From the NCBI GenBank assembly GCA_036874045.1, contig CM072347.1, forward strand, positions 1,118,501 to 1,182,500: a stretch of DNA of 64,000 nt, written 5' to 3'. The translations under genes and the position numbers were made by a program. Origin of the DNA: Cymodocea nodosa. Taxonomy: Eukaryota; Streptophyta; Magnoliopsida; Alismatales; Cymodoceaceae. Numbering within the stretch: the stretch's first letter is position 1; each line of letters starts with the position of its first letter. The notes beneath the pieces are model-generated. The model was not told the origin of the DNA. It saw nothing but the letters and a program-made list of their open reading frames with translations, and did no database searches. Positions 21,117 to 34,719 of this stretch are shown here, piece by piece.

Positions 21117-23341
21117 TGTTTGGGTTTTTCCAGCACTACACTAGAAAAACTTGGATTTGTTACTTCTGTTTTTACTTAGTTTATTTATCTTTATGCCTAT
21201 TCTTTCTTTTAGAAGTAAACAAACAACCTTTAATACAATTTAGATATTAATTCCAATTTGTACTTTAACTGCAAGTGCATAGTGTCTATTGTTTCAGTGT
21301 GCAAGTATAGGTCGATCCCATAGGGAATTGCTGACGAACTTGAGAACTGTTTGCTTGTTAAAAATCAAATTTATATATTCAATAAGCACTCCGTTGAATT
21401 ATAGCTAACTCAACAGACTAAGTTCGTTGAGTTATGACTAACTCAACGGACTAACCTCGTGGACTTATGTTAACTCCACGAGCTTGACTTTTCTTTTTAA
21501 TACTGCTATTTACAGAGGAATTCAGACAACCATTGGGCGATTCCACAGATTGTAAATAACATCAATTAAGCTCTTTAATGTTAGTTAACATTGGATTTAT
21601 CATTAAGCAATACTAACATTCAAATAATTCAAACAGTAACCATTAAAATCTTTAAGTCTTTTGAACGAACCAATTTCAGTAAACTGTAATACTAAAATAA
21701 ACATAAAACAATCACAACACTGACAAAGATAACAGTAATCACGATACAACACAAACAATACAACACTCAAATACAACATACAAACATAGATAAATTGTTT
21801 TTGGTATTTTTGTTTTAATATGAACATGGAAATGGGCAAAAGGTGAAATGTAAATTAATCTCACTTGACAGTAAATACTTCCAACACTAATTGCAACGCG
21901 ATTACACCACTGAAAATTAAACCACTTACAATTCTGTCTCCTCTCCCTATAGAATTGCAAGTCCAGAATTGTAAGATGATCTCCTCTTCAGCATACAGGC
22001 ATCAACCTGAAGCCAAGGCTAAAAGCTTTATGATCTCCTGAAATATGAGTCAGTGCTTGGTGAAAATGGCTTCCCTTCCCGCGACACAATCACTCCTCAC
22101 AGTGGTTGTTAGGCACTGTGTTTGGCTCGGAATCGACCCGACATCAGGCAAGTATCCTCACAGACCTCCGATGGTTGGTGATGGTGATGATGATGGTTGG
22201 TGTGGTACTTCAGAGAATTGCGTCGCCGATCCTCCTCTGCACACACTGTCCATCCATCGATCACACACTTCTTCTTTTTTTCTTCTTTTCTTTTATATTT
22301 CTTCAGTAGTAACTGCTTCTGCTTGAATGGTTGGTTGGATTTCCTTCATTCATATCAATGGTGATGCTTTCTTCTCTCTACGTGATTGAATTCCTACGTG
22401 ATACGTGCAAACGTGATTTTTCTCTTCCAACTGTCTGTTTCTGCAACTGCTACAGTGGCATATTAGAAAATATAAAGAAATAAGCTGCTAACATAACACG
22501 TTACCCTAGTGTAATATTCATGTAACTCAACGCGTACAGTTATGCTAACTTAACAAGTTAAACATGTGCATCTCACGTGATATTCTAAAACATTTAAATT
22601 CAACACATGCATAAATTTAACTATCCGATGCTCAGGTGCATTTCAGATATTTATAAACTTAACTATCCGATGCTCAGATGCATTTCGGATAGTTACTAAT
22701 AACTCACCGATATATAACTTAAGTAAATCTACTAGATCTCAACACGTGTCAGCAGCAGTTTAATCATAAAATAATATTTCATAGAGTTACAGGTCTAACT
22801 CACCGAAAATCCACTTAAGTCACTTTCCCAGAACATGACACGTGTCCTTAGCTATTTTATACATAAAAAGAGATTTCGGAGAGTTACAGAGATAACTATC
22901 CGATGCCCAACTGCAATTTCAGATAGTTATAGATAACTCACCGAAAGTTCACTTAAGTCATTCATTATGGTTTCGACATGTGTACTTCAGGAAATAATAA
23001 AATATTCTCTCAAAACATAACTGTTTGACAATTTAAACATAACTATCCGATACATGTTCGGTCTGTTAAACATAACTGTCCGAATATGTTCGGTATGTTA
23101 AACATAACTGTCCAAAATATCAGAAAATTCAGATACTTAAGAATTTCACACCTTGCAACTTACCGACAGTTCATAAATGTACTAAATTAACATTAATTCC
23201 CCGAAATTAAGCAGATTCTTCAATTAAAGTGTATAACAGTGCAATTATAACATAATGGCTTAATTCTTATATGATAAGCTAAATATTATGTAATTAACCA
23301 TCATTTAACTGTTAATAATATGCACTTTTTCATTCTAAACA
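21117..23341. mobile_element. Solo-LTR-like element 1 (2225 bp)
   Basis: Begins TGTTTGGG and ends TTCTAAACA. It is flanked by CGTGA (21112-21116) and TGTGA (23342-23346), a 5-bp target duplication with one transition. It shares near-collinear sequence with the element at 23361-25315, for example GCACTACACTAGAAAAACTT and CAGTGTGCAAGTA.AGGTCGA. ORFs near 22045-22326 shift frame between the two copies and are not taken as genes. No primer site or retroelement coding is seen. Confidence 0.7.
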
Positions 23342-23360
23342 TGTGACAAGGATAGAAAGA

Positions 23361-25315
23361 TGTTTGTGTTTTCCCAGCACTACACTAGAAAAACTTGGAT
23401 TTGTTACTTCTATTTTTACTTAGTTAATTTATCTTTATGCCTATTCTTTCTTTTAGAAGTAAACAAACAACCTTTAATACAATTTAGATATTAATTCCAA
23501 TTTGTACTTTAACTGCAAGTGCACAGTGTCTATTGTATCAGTGTGCAAGTACAGGTCGATCCCATAGGGAATTGCTGACGAATTTAATAAATGTTTGATT
23601 GTGAATAATTCAAATTTATATTCCATAAGCACTCTGTTGAGTTACAGTTAACTCAACGGACAAAGTTCGTTGAGTTATGGCTAACTCAACGGACTATCCT
23701 CGTGGACTTAAGTTAACTCCACGAGCCTGTCTCTTCTTTATAATACTGCTATTTACAGAGGAATTCGGCCAACCATTGGACGATTCCACAGATTTTAAAT
23801 AACATCAATTAAGCTTTTTAATGCTAGTTAACATTGGATTTATCATTAAGCAATACTAACATTCAGATGATTCAAACAGTAACCATTAAAATCTTTAAGT
23901 TTTTTGTACGAACCAATTTCAGTAAACTGTAAAATTAAAACTAACATAAAACAATCATAAAACTGATACAAATAACATTAATCACGATACAACACAAACA
24001 ATACAACACTCAAATACAACATACAAATAAAGATAAATTATTTTTGGTATTTTTGTTTTGATGTGAACATGGAAATGGGCGAAAGGTGAAATGTAAAGTA
24101 ATCTCACTTGACAGTAAATACTTTCGACACTACTTGCAATGCGATTACACCATTGAAAATTAAACCACTTACAATTCTATCTCCTCTCCCTATAGAATCG
24201 CGAGTCCAGAATTGCAAGATGATCTCCTCTTTAGCATACAGGCATCAACCCGAAGCCAAGGCTAAAAGCTTTACGATCTACTGAAATATGAGTCGGCGCT
24301 TGGTGAAAATGTCTTCCCTTCCCGCGACGCGATCACTCCTCACAATGGTTGTCAGGCACTATGTTTGGCTCAGAATCGACCCGACATCAGGCAAGTATCC
24401 TCACAGACCTCCGATGATTGGTGATTATGGTGGTGATACGATGGTTGGTGTGATACTTCAGAGAATCGTCGATACTGTCTGCAGAAAGCTCGGTGCTCCT
24501 CCTCTGTATACACTGCCATCCATTGATCACTCCTTTTTTTCTTCTTTTCTTTTATATTTCTTCAGTAGTAACTGCTTCTGCTTGAATGGTCGGTTGGATT
24601 TCCTTCCTTCAGATCAACGGCGATGCTTCCTTCTTCATGTGCGATTGCATTCCTGCGTGATACGTGAAAACGTGGGTTTTCCTTCCAACCATATGTTCCT
24701 ACAAACGCTACAGTGGCATTTTAGAAAATAACTATAAAATACATGCAATAAAGAAATAAGCCGCTAACCTAACTCGTTACCTTAGTGTATATTCATGTAA
24801 CTCAACACGTGCAGTTATACTAACTTAACGAGTTAAACATGTGCATCTCATGTGATATTCTAAAGCATTTAAATTCAACACGTGCATAAAATACATGTAA
24901 TAAAGAAATAAGCTGCTAACCTAACGTGTTACCTTAGTGTATATTCATGTAACTCAACGTGTACAATTATGCTAACTTAACGAGTTATAACTTAAGTAAA
25001 TCTACCAGCTCTCGACACGTGTACATCTGGAAATAATAAAATATTCTCTTTAAACATAACTGTTTGGCAATTTAAATATAACTATTCGAAATATCAGGAA
25101 ATTCGGATACTTAAGAATTTCACAGCCTACAACTTACCGACAGTTCATAAATGTACTAAATTAACATTAATTCCCCAAAATTAAGCAGATTCTTCAATTA
25201 AAGCATATAACAGTGCAATTATAACATAATGGCTTAATTCTCATATGATAAGCTAAATATTATGCAATTAACCATCATTTAACCATTAATAATATGCACT
25301 TTTTCATTCTAAACA
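23361..25315. mobile_element. Solo-LTR-like element 2 (1955 bp)
   Basis: Begins TGTTTGTG and ends TTCTAAACA, with a perfect 5-bp target duplication AAAGA at 23356-23360 and 25316-25320. It has the same family and orientation as the element at 21117-23341 but is shorter, mainly from missing DNA in its right third. It carries the same repeated TAACTCAACG/TAACTTAACG motifs. Confidence 0.75.
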
Positions 25316-26589
25316 AAAGACTTCTCAAATACTTAGAAACTTCTAATAGAATTTTCGAAAGGTTTCAAATGAAACATTCTAGAAGATAGAAGAAATCGAA
25401 AGGTTTTAAATGAAACATTCTAAAAGACAGAAGAAATCGGAAGGTTTCAGATTAAACTATATGAAAATCAAATAGAATTGAAAGGTTACACAAAGGTAGT
25501 ATATTGAACAATAACTTCCTATTTTTAGGACTGTCAAGAATTACAGTATAGTAGAATTAATACCGTTGAAGAAAAATATGAACATTGGATTTATAGATAT
25601 AAATTCAACTAGATCATTCAACGAAAATAAACAAAGAGATAGAAATATTATAGATCATCTATCATTACAAAAGAAAGCATATTTTAGATTTAATACAGTA
25701 GAGAACAAGTTGAAAGCTTAAAATACAAGACGATTCTCAAAGTTCTCCATGTGTCAAAAGTTTGATCCAAGAAAGATCATTGGCTCGTGGCTTCAACCAA
25801 AAAACTACACACTACATTGGTTTGAGTTTCAATTTGAAAACTTAAAGAGGTTGGTTTACTGAAGTTTCAACCTAAAAACTTCTAGGAGATGTTGGTTAGA
25901 GCTACGACTAGAAAGCTTAAATGAATGGTTGGTTCTTACTTCAACTTGAAAGCAAGTGTATGTAAGTGCTTGAACACTTAGTGAAGCCTAAGTAATCCTT
26001 AGGGGTGGATTAGCCAAGTTGGTGAACCACATAAAATTTCCTTGTGTTTTTATTTATCTTTTCTGTTGTGTATGTTTATTTATCAGTTTAATACTTGTGC
26101 TCATTGATAAGTCAAATTAGTTAGAAATAAGTTCAAATTATATATAGTTCACCATTCACCCCCCTCTTTGGTAAGTCATTTGGTCATAACTCAATGTACA
26201 AAATAAGATATTTAAGCCTTTTGTATTTAGAGTTTCTTTTTCTTTTTCAATAACTGTCCACATATTATGAAGAGTAGTTAATGGAGTATATGGTTTAGAA
26301 ATTATAAACCATAACTTATGATCTATACTTTGAAGAAAGACTATCATCTTGTAATTTCAATATTCAAAATGTATTCCATTAAGTAAAGAATAGTTAAAAT
26401 TCTAGTATTTATATAAATAAAAGTTACCATTTCTAATAGCCATCTAACCTTAGATTTTTCAACCTAAAAGATTTTAAACAACTTAAACTTTCGATATCAT
26501 TTGAGCCTAAAATCAATAAAGTTCAACCTATGCTCTAATATTAATTTGTGTTTAAAATTAAGGAAATTAAAATAAGCTCTAATACTAAT

Positions 26590-28125
26590 TGTGGGATCGA
26601 AAGACTACACAAGTGAGGGGGGGGGGTGAATTGTGTTTTTCAACATTTTCATTCATAATCGAAACTTCAAAATTAAAACAATTTGAAACACTATTTTATT
26701 CAATTCTTTTCATTCAAGGTTTCAATTACAATATATAATTCAACTTTCCTTAGCAATGGCAAATGTAATGATATAACGATATAATACTTCATCTAATCAA
26801 TTTTATAATAATAAATAGGAAAAACTAAATTGCAGAATTAAAAACATTTCTCTCTATTTGAACTTTTCCTTTTCTTCTTCTTTTGTAAATCTTTATGACA
26901 AATATGACATTCTTCTCTTCACTGAAGTTGCTTCTTTCTAAGAGTTTTTCTTTTGAGAGGTGTGTCACTGTAAGGATATTTCTTTAGGTATGTAAGGAAG
27001 CTTTGATCAATGAGAATTCTATGCTTTTTATCATCGATTTCCATCTCATGCATATCCTTCACATTCATCCATGATCAATTCTACTCTTCACGTCTTCTAT
27101 TTTAATTTCAAATTCAGATTTCGAAATACACATGTTCTGGTCCACGTTTTCCTTTTGAATTTACTTGAATCATCAAACCTAGATCCTTTGAAAAATTTCC
27201 TACAAAATAATCTTTTTCGTCCAAATTTTTTTATCAAATGTAATAACAAGACGTGTTAATACTAACTAAACGCATAGACTTATAACTCAACGAGTTCAAC
27301 ATATGCCATACACGTGACATGCTTTATTGGGTAAGTTGCTAACTCAACGAACTAACTCCGTGGTGTTACAAATAACTTAATGAAACAACTTCATTGTGTT
27401 ATTGATAACTCAACAAACCAACTTTATTATGTTATTGATAACTCAACGAACCAACTTTATTGTATTACTAATAACTCAATGAACTAGTATATATAAATGT
27501 TTAAACAACAATGTATTTATCATGTGCAAGAATAATAACTTTATAAGTTTATGATGCTAACCTAATGCGTTACCTTAGTATTTAATTTAGCAACTTAATA
27601 CATGCAGTTACGTTAACTTAATAGTTAAACATGTGTAACTCATGTGATACAATATGACATTCGTAAACTTTAAATTCAATACGTGCATAAAGCTAACTTA
27701 ACTAGTTCGTCCATAAAACTTAATGTTTTGTTCACTAACTCAACGAGTTCTCACGTGACCTCTTTTTAACCTTTAAACCTATAACTCAACGAGTTCTCAC
27801 GTGATCTTTTTACAAAAAGAACGTTAACTTAATGAGTTGCTTAACATGCACTATACATGATACATAAATATGAAATAACAAACATATCATACTATACAAT
27901 AAAAACACATGTTAACTTAACATTTAGTTATATGAAAAGTTAGTATAACTTAACAATTAGTTATTTAACTTAGCATAATTCTAGATCTATTATAGACAAG
28001 TATATAACATTAAAATTTTTTTGTATTAATTGATGTTCTTAGTTTACTTTTACAAACAACAAACTTAATTGATTAATATAATTATTTAACATTTTACACA
28101 CATCATCAAAACATAATACTCAATA
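26590..28125 (-). repeat. 5' LTR of the truncated SIRE-like Copia
   Basis: A 1536-bp LTR, TG at the left. The right end AATACTCAATA corresponds to AATACTCAACA of the LTR at 45743-47493, so the terminal CA has mutated to TA. It shares the G-rich GGGGGTGAATTGTGT stretch near its left end and arrays of TAACTYAACGA motifs with the LTRs at 36570 and 45743. Confidence 0.7.
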
Positions 28126-29427
28126 GTAGCTTTATGTGTGAGCATCTGATAGTGAGTTTTGGTGATGCCCATGCATGGAAGGTTAAAGGTTGATTTTCAT
28201 GAGAGTGGAGGGAGAGAATTCAACCGTTGCAGTCGATCAAGGAGTTTGGTGAGCTTTGTTGGTTGGGTTTGTCGATCGACTTGTGAAGAAAAAGAAGAGG
28301 AGAAGAACAAGAAAAAAAAGGGGGATAAAGGTCTCTCTTATGTTGTTAACTTCTGTTTCGTAGGAACCAAGACTCAATTAGAGAGTTAGAAAGAAAGCCT
28401 TAAGAGGGAAGATTTGGTTAAGTTGAGGTTAAAATCATAAAAATTATGGTAAGCATATCATTGATCATCTTAATGCATGCAATATTAGTATAATTTCCCT
28501 ATTGCAATTATTATTACTTGAAGGATGATTAAATTACTTGAAATTGGTTCAAGTATAAAGATTAAAAATTATGAATTTTAACACATGCTAGTTTTGATGT
28601 GATTTTTTGATTAATATGTCATTTCATTAATTGGTGTCATGATATGTTTATTGTCATGTGTTATTAAATTGAGCTACATGTTGATTTGGCCACAAGGAGT
28701 TGTACTATGGTATTATGTACATAATGAGACATGCTGCTTAACCTTGTCTCAAGGTTTAGGTAGCTAATGAGCCTTGTCATCAGGTTATAAGTGACATAGT
28801 ATCATGTCGTAGGGGTTAAATATGGTCATAGCAAATTTATTAATGACAATGTTATTTTGAGATTGATGGCCTTGTTGATGAGCATGCATATGATTCTTGT
28901 TGGCTTGATTATGAAATTGGCAATTTTGGGCATTCTTTCTTATACTAGCGTTGTATTGAGTTTAATTGTTTCTTGTTGCCATTGTTGTTATATTTAAATC
29001 GAGAATGTATTATATTGAGATTGATACGATATATTTACTAAGCTTTGCTCATGAAATGTTCACCCCCTCTTTTAGGCTCCCAAGAAGACTAAGTGGTGAG
29101 CTAGGGCCAAAGGTAGAGTTTCCAGTTTCTCTGAAGTTGCGATGGTAGATGAAAGTGATAGAGACCTGGGATTTGGGTACTGCCTTAATGGGGATGAGTG
29201 TGATTGGGAATAAGGTTTCCTAACTTGTAACTATAAGATGAAATTAGAAACCCATATTGTATATCTTAGTGATTATTTTGGGTGTAATTATTAGACTTGT
29301 TGGAAATCTTACTTTACCAAGTACCAAGTCTTACATGAATAATTCAAGAAAGATTCTGTCCAAAATTTCTAGTACTTTCCCTTGGATGTTCATGTGGTAG
29401 TTGTGACGTCCTACGTAGGGCATGGCA
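28126..29427. other. Unassigned repeat-like DNA, possible LTR
   Basis: No credible ORF. The sequence after 28126 (ATGCCCATGCATGGAAGG) through TTCACCCCCTCTTTTAGGCTCC near 29060 to TGTGACGTCCTACGTAGGGC at 29401-29421 has the look of a plant LTR, perhaps Gypsy type, but I found no matching second LTR or primer site. It ends where the C/D duplication block starts at about 29430. Confidence 0.35.
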
Positions 29428-30899
29428 TATGTACCTTCTTCTAACGTTTGTAAGTAATCTAAACAAGAAGATGTTATTCTCTATTACGGGTAGATTAACT
29501 TTTATTAATTTTGCTTCATCCTCGATTCCTGTCTTCCACCTCTCATTCTTGCATCTACCTATCAGGCTTCCAAGGCCATTGATGAAATAAGAAAAAAAAT
29601 AAATTAGGGTTTCATCACAATGGTAGACCTATATATCATTTAATTGATTGAAGCACCCTTTGCTAACCTAAAAGATGTGGAGGCCTTGACGTTATCAATA
29701 TTAAAACTTTTCCTTGGCACTTAAAAGAAAACTAATTTGGCATTTTTTTTGCTAATGACATCAAACTCCTTTGGTGTGATATTATTATTGGAAATAGTGG
29801 CATTAGCCTCATGTTAAACAAAAAAAATGCCCAAGCTTTCTCAAATTGGAGTATTATTACTAACGTCTTGCTTATTTTTTCTAACTTTTGTACCTTTTAA
29901 GTGGGCAATGGTAATTCTACTTTATTTTAGGATTGTGTTTGGTATCAAAGACTTAAGTTGAATTATTTATTTTGATATCTATACATGCATTTGCTTGGAA
30001 CAGAAAAATGAGAGTAACTTCTGCTTTGAATTTTTTTTCGTAATAATAGAAGCTTGTCTGTCTCCCTTACAGAACAAACCCACAATTCTTTTCTCGATTA
30101 TGTCAGCTTCTATTTTCAGATGAAAATTACTTGTGATTCATTATAATGGAACTAATAAATATTTCTCAATACTAAAAATATCGAAGAAAGGCTTCCATTT
30201 CGGTAGATCAAAATTTATACATTTGTCAGATACTCCTTAATTTGTTGGATTCCAAATAGACACAGCAGAGACACTCTACTAAGTTCGAAATTTTTGATTT
30301 TCATTAAAAAAGAATTTTTGATACAAACTTTTAAATTTTATTCAAGTAATATAAAACTATTTTGTAAATATAAAAAGCGTTGGCCACGAAAGGACAATGA
30401 ATCGACCTTAAAATAGTCATCACGAGCTTGATTTTCCCCTAATTCACAACACACTGCACTCCTCCTTCACCTCTCACATCTTCAATGGACAGTTGAAACT
30501 CATCATCTGAAGCCACAAATTGTTGCCCATGTCCCAATTCCATAATTCTTCCTTCACATTTAAAATTAAAAGTAACATAAAAAGTCAATAGTATTTGACA
30601 AATTCTGTTGTTGATGTGCATTTCGACATGGGTTCCACTTGCATTAATTCTTAATTCAACAATTAAATTTACCAATCAATAGCTTTTGTTTGCTTAATTG
30701 AACATGATGCACATAATTGCATATGTGAAATATATTTTACATCCATAACTGCTTTCTAATTCCATTGGCAACTAAAATTTCTATTTAAATTTAATTTATA
30801 TAATGTTCAACTACTAAAATATTTTAAATTGTTCAAATCATGTGGAATACTAGTAGTATAGGCAGGTATTGGTCATGGCAAAAGGGTTTTGTTGGAGAT

Positions 30900-31680
30900 G
30901 TTCAAGCACATTTGTAACAAATTAATTAATATTGCCAAGTCAAAAAGAAGTTGAGAGTATTATTCATGTAATTATTTCCATATCATCAATATTTTTAATA
31001 TCAAAGTACATGCTTTTCTACTCATTCAGAAAGAAAATTGGTAATGGAGATATTTGTGGTGATGAAAACTTTGCAACGCATTCATGGGAGTTTTGAATTA
31101 TCAAAGGTAGACAATAAATGACAGCATGGGTAATATTTTGTAAATATAAATTGAGAGAAACAAATTATTCTACTTGTTCCAACTAAATCATAATAGATTA
31201 TGGAGAAACTTGAGCGATTGTACAAATTTTGGTTCCTATAAAATATGAGAAGGAGAAGACTAGGGCATCATTCTAACGTTGGTTGACTAATTCAAGCATA
31301 TCTGTAACAAATTAATATTGCCAAATAAAAAGGAAGTTAATAATATTATGCATGTAATTCCATATCATCAATATTTTTAATATAAAAATACATGTTGTTC
31401 TACTCATTGGAAAAGAAAATTGCTAATTAATGGAGATATTTGTGGAGATGTAAAATTTGCTACGCATTTATGGGTTTTTTGAATTATCAAATGTATTATG
31501 TATACAAGAAATGACAACAAAGCCAATATTTTTTAAATATATACTGAGAGCAATGAATCGTTGTACCTGTTCAAACTAAATCATAAAAGATTGTGGAGAA
31601 ACTTGTGGGATATTAATAAATTTTGGTTCCTATAAAATATGAGGAAGGGAAAGCCGAAAAAGGCATCATTCTCATGTTTG
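30900..31680 (+). promoter_or_regulatory. Duplicated core promoter of gene D
   Basis: Two 390-bp units start at about 30900 and 31290. TATA boxes lie at 31237-31245 (orphan, upstream unit) and 31631-31639 (TATAAAATA, functional position). A TGAGTCA palindrome lies at 31682-31688 and the ATG at 31720. It corresponds base for base to the arrangement in front of gene C. Confidence 0.75.
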
Positions 31681-31719
31681 GTGAGTCAGTCATCTGCGGA
31701 TTGTGTTGGAGATTCTAGG

Positions 31720-34719
31720 ATGGGTGTGATCCGAAAGGTACTCCCATTGCTCATCTGTGTTGCCCTTCTCTTAGCCAACAATGCGAGTGGAAGGCATCAT
31801 CGCCTTGCAATCGAAAAAGAGGTAGTAGATCTGAAGATCCAACTCGAATCCATAAGGAAGAATAGCATCAAGACAATCCAGGTATCGTTTGCTATTGTCC
31901 TAGTTTTTTTCGATGTTGGTATTGTTTTTACTTAGATGTTATTAAGAAAATCTCTGATCTATTTATGCAATGGAGGTGTTAAGTATTAAAAGGAACACAA
32001 GTGAGGAAGACTATACCAAAGAAGACTAGCTGCATTCCATTTGGATTTAATTCCAAGTCTTTCTTTCCTAAAGATTCACATAATATGAAAGAAGACTAAC
32101 TACACTATATTTATATACACTTCTGTTAGTGCATTTGTTTTAGATGATTGCCTTGGATGAGTAATTGATGTTCTATATGTTATTTTGATGCATATTTTTT
32201 GGTGTCACCATCGGAAAATTTGAATGTTTTCTACTATTTTTTGTCCTTGCATTCCTGAAATTTTTTTTCTTAATTGTGTACAAGATGTAAAATTCATATA
32301 TATGAAGGAATAAAAGGAAATATTCTCGATGATGACTTCAAAAACAAACATTTTTGTGATTTCATTTTCTTCGCACCTATAAGATTTATATCCTCTTTGA
32401 AGATAGCTTTTGAAATTAAGCATTATTTTTTGAGATGTATTTTATGGATTCATTCTACAGACTGCTGGTGGAGATATGTACGACTGTGTTGACATCTACA
32501 AGCAACCAGCCTTTCTTCATCCAAAACTCAAGGACCATAAAGTGCAGGTTTAAGTTCACAGAGAACTGCTTAATCAATTGCTAGAGTAGTATCAGACCCA
32601 TTATTAATTTATTAGAACCATATATATATATATAGATGACATGCATATTGATGATCATGGTTGATTAATTAGTGAAGTATATATATCTCTATTATTGTGA
32701 TGCAGATGAAGCCGACGATCTTCCCAACAGGTCTGTCGACGACCGATGATGGCATCGAAGACGAGGTACAATTCTCCTCGGAAGAGGTGTGTCCTCAAGG
32801 GTCGGTGCCCATCCAAAGGCTCGACCTAGACATGTTGGCTAGAGACAAATTTGTGTTGGGATCAAAAGCGAGGAGTTCGCAAAAGGTCTTGCGAGATGAC
32901 GTCAATGAATTCGTATGTGTTCTCTCTAGCAATGAACACAGATTGTTGCAGTAGATATACATTAAATTTTTACTATTTAAATGTGCATTCGGGAACTTGT
33001 GGTTGTAGACATCTTCAGTTAAAAATATTATATTTTTTCATTTTCAACTTAAAATCTATCAATAATAAAAATTGTATTTAAAATAAATTGAAATTATTTC
33101 TTTATATGCATTTGTTTCAAATGTAATCTTCACAGTTAATAAAATTTTAATTAGTATATTTAAACTATAAGATAAACATTCACACCATTTTTAGCTATGA
33201 GTCTATAACCCTATTTTTTGGAATGTATATATATATATAGAGAGAGACATTTGAAGTATTCATGTCATAGTTTAAATATATCAATTTAAAATTTTTTAAC
33301 GATGAAGATGACAATTTGTTAATGGTAAAAGCAGCTGTAATTTCTTTGTAAATATTTATTTCAGATATAATATTCACCGTAAATAAACTTTAATTACAGT
33401 GATATATCTAAATTGTATGATAACTCGGAGAAATTCAACTGTATGTTGCAATCTGATATTTTAGTGGGCGGCAAGTATGACAGCACCTAAAAAGGATTTG
33501 AGGTTCTACGGCGGTGGTGTAGCCATCAACATTTATGCCATACCTGATGTTGAGCCTGACGGTCGCAGCGCTGGCCTGATGTGGCTCGCCAAAGATGACG
33601 CCGGCGTGAATGTTAGGGCTGGCTGGCAGGTGACTGATCTTATATTACTCCATCAATCCGAATGCAACGTTGGATTAATCAATATTGAAGACAGAAGAAA
33701 TCTGCAGAGTGGTGTGTGTGTATAGTATGTAGTATGTATGCATATATGATCCTGGTGATGTGTGATCGTAGGTGAGACCTGGGTATTACAACGACACCGA
33801 GGCAAGGATGTTCATCGAGTGGTCGGTGAGCTCTTGCTTTCTTCTTCTTCTTCTCGAAACCATACTTTAAGTTTTCAATTACGAAATACATGCATGATAT
33901 ATATATATATATATTGCTTTGCTGATTGATTAATTGGTTTGTTCTTGTATATGTAATGATCATTTCATGCATGATCGATTAGGCGGACGATGATAATACA
34001 GTATGTTCGAACGCCGAGTGTCCGGGATTTGTGGTGGTCAATCCTACACCTATTCTTGGTTTGGCCCTCACACCCCTTTCGACCTACTTGGGGCGACAAT
34101 ACGTCGCTAGGGTTTACATATACATGGTTTGATTCTTCCTCCTTCTGATCAGTACCTTTACATTTCACTGCCACGCACCTATCATTATTATTATTATCTT
34201 GGAGAAATGAAACTGCATGTCTGTACTTAAACGGTTAGAAATGGTATAGATAATATTAATTCTAAGATGAAGCCTTGCTGTTATGACTACCATTGGTGTC
34301 GCCTTAACTTTAATGTTGTTTGAATTCCATGGGTACGTACGTACGTGTAAAAGGACCATCATACAGGGGACTGGTGGTTCGCCGTGGGTAGTGACCGGCT
34401 TCCGGTGGGGTATTGGCCGAAGGTGATCTTCAACAACATGTTCAACTACGCGAGAAAGATACAGTACGGGGGGTTTGTCTCCTGCGCGCCCGCCAAGAGG
34501 TGCCCTCACATGTGCAACGGCGTCAACCCCGGCGCCAGGCGCGACGGGATCGAATGCTCATGCTTCGTCCTGGAGGTCCAGTACTACAACGAGATTGGAG
34601 ATTTTTTTAACCTCACCAAATCTGACATGAACTCAGTCGTTACCGATGACGCATTCGCTACCGTCGGCAATTTCGAGGACGTCCGCCATGGCTTCACCTT
34701 TGGAGGACCTGGTTTTTGA
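31720..34719 (+). CDS. Neprosin-like secreted protein, gene D (7 exons)
   Basis: Exons: 31720-31881, 32461-32547, 32706-32912, 33465-33629, 33772-33825, 33983-34126, 34354-34719. All introns are phase 0 and the protein is 394 aa. The signal peptide is VLPLLICVALLLANNASG. The activation peptide in exon 2 has a Val-to-Met change (GGDMYDCVDIY). CPQGSVPIQR is in exon 3, and GWQ plus VRPGYYND span exons 4 and 5. The two catalytic positions read VNVRAGWQ (Arg203) and YGGFVSCAPAKRCPH (Phe314). The last exon has RCPHMCNG where C has RCPPMCNG. D is a recent duplicate of C, and its ORF, splice sites and promoter are intact. An in-frame upstream extension to 31639 exists but is not conserved in B, E or F, so the signal-peptide ATG is preferred. 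Function is inferred to be non-proteolytic and secreted. Confidence 0.9.

Larger units (their letters stand above)
20429..26182. mobile_element. Insertion within Copia gag with GGTTTCA repeats
   Basis: This stretch interrupts the gag ORF between GAATTGT (left) and TCATAACTCAATG (right), which are contiguous in the related element at about 45280. The left end is TGAAAGGACCTTTG. The right part ends CACCATTCACCCCCCTCTTT, a sequence typical of the 3' end of some Copia LTRs, so it is probably a solo LTR. Without the two elements nested in it, about 1.6 kb remains. Degenerate copies of GGAAGGTTTCAAGTGAAACT recur at 20585-21060 and 25340-25480. Exact ends and target duplication could not be settled. 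Confidence 0.5.
18317..28125 (-). mobile_element. 3'-truncated Copia element (SIRE-like) holding nested insertions
   Basis: The 5' LTR lies at 26590-28125, begins TGTGGGATCG and ends CTCAATA. The primer site is at 26576-26587 (TAGTATTAGAGC on the - strand). Gag is split: its N-terminus is at 26156-26440 (FLQSIDHKLWF, NILFCTLSYDQ) and its C-terminal part at 19986-20420 (MLIHKYELFKMHDNES, KWSQKVTSIEESRDL). The closely related gag at 44944-45543 is continuous across this point. A coiled-coil-rich segment follows at 19212-19607. Protease, integrase, RT, RNase H and the 3' LTR are missing. At 18316 the element abuts gene C's 3' flank, and about 130 bp of that flank is lost. SIRE/Maximus affinity is inferred from gag and LTR likeness to the element at 36570-47493. 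Confidence 0.75.

Noticed and set aside
22045-22326. ORFs in the solo-LTR-like elements (22045-22326 and 24288-24731)
   Set aside because: The two elements give different frames and lengths for the same DNA, so these are chance ORFs in LTR sequence.
21117-25315. One LTR retrotransposon made of two LTRs with a tiny internal region
   Set aside because: The outer flanks (CGTGA and AAAGA) do not match, while each element has its own matching 5-bp flanks.
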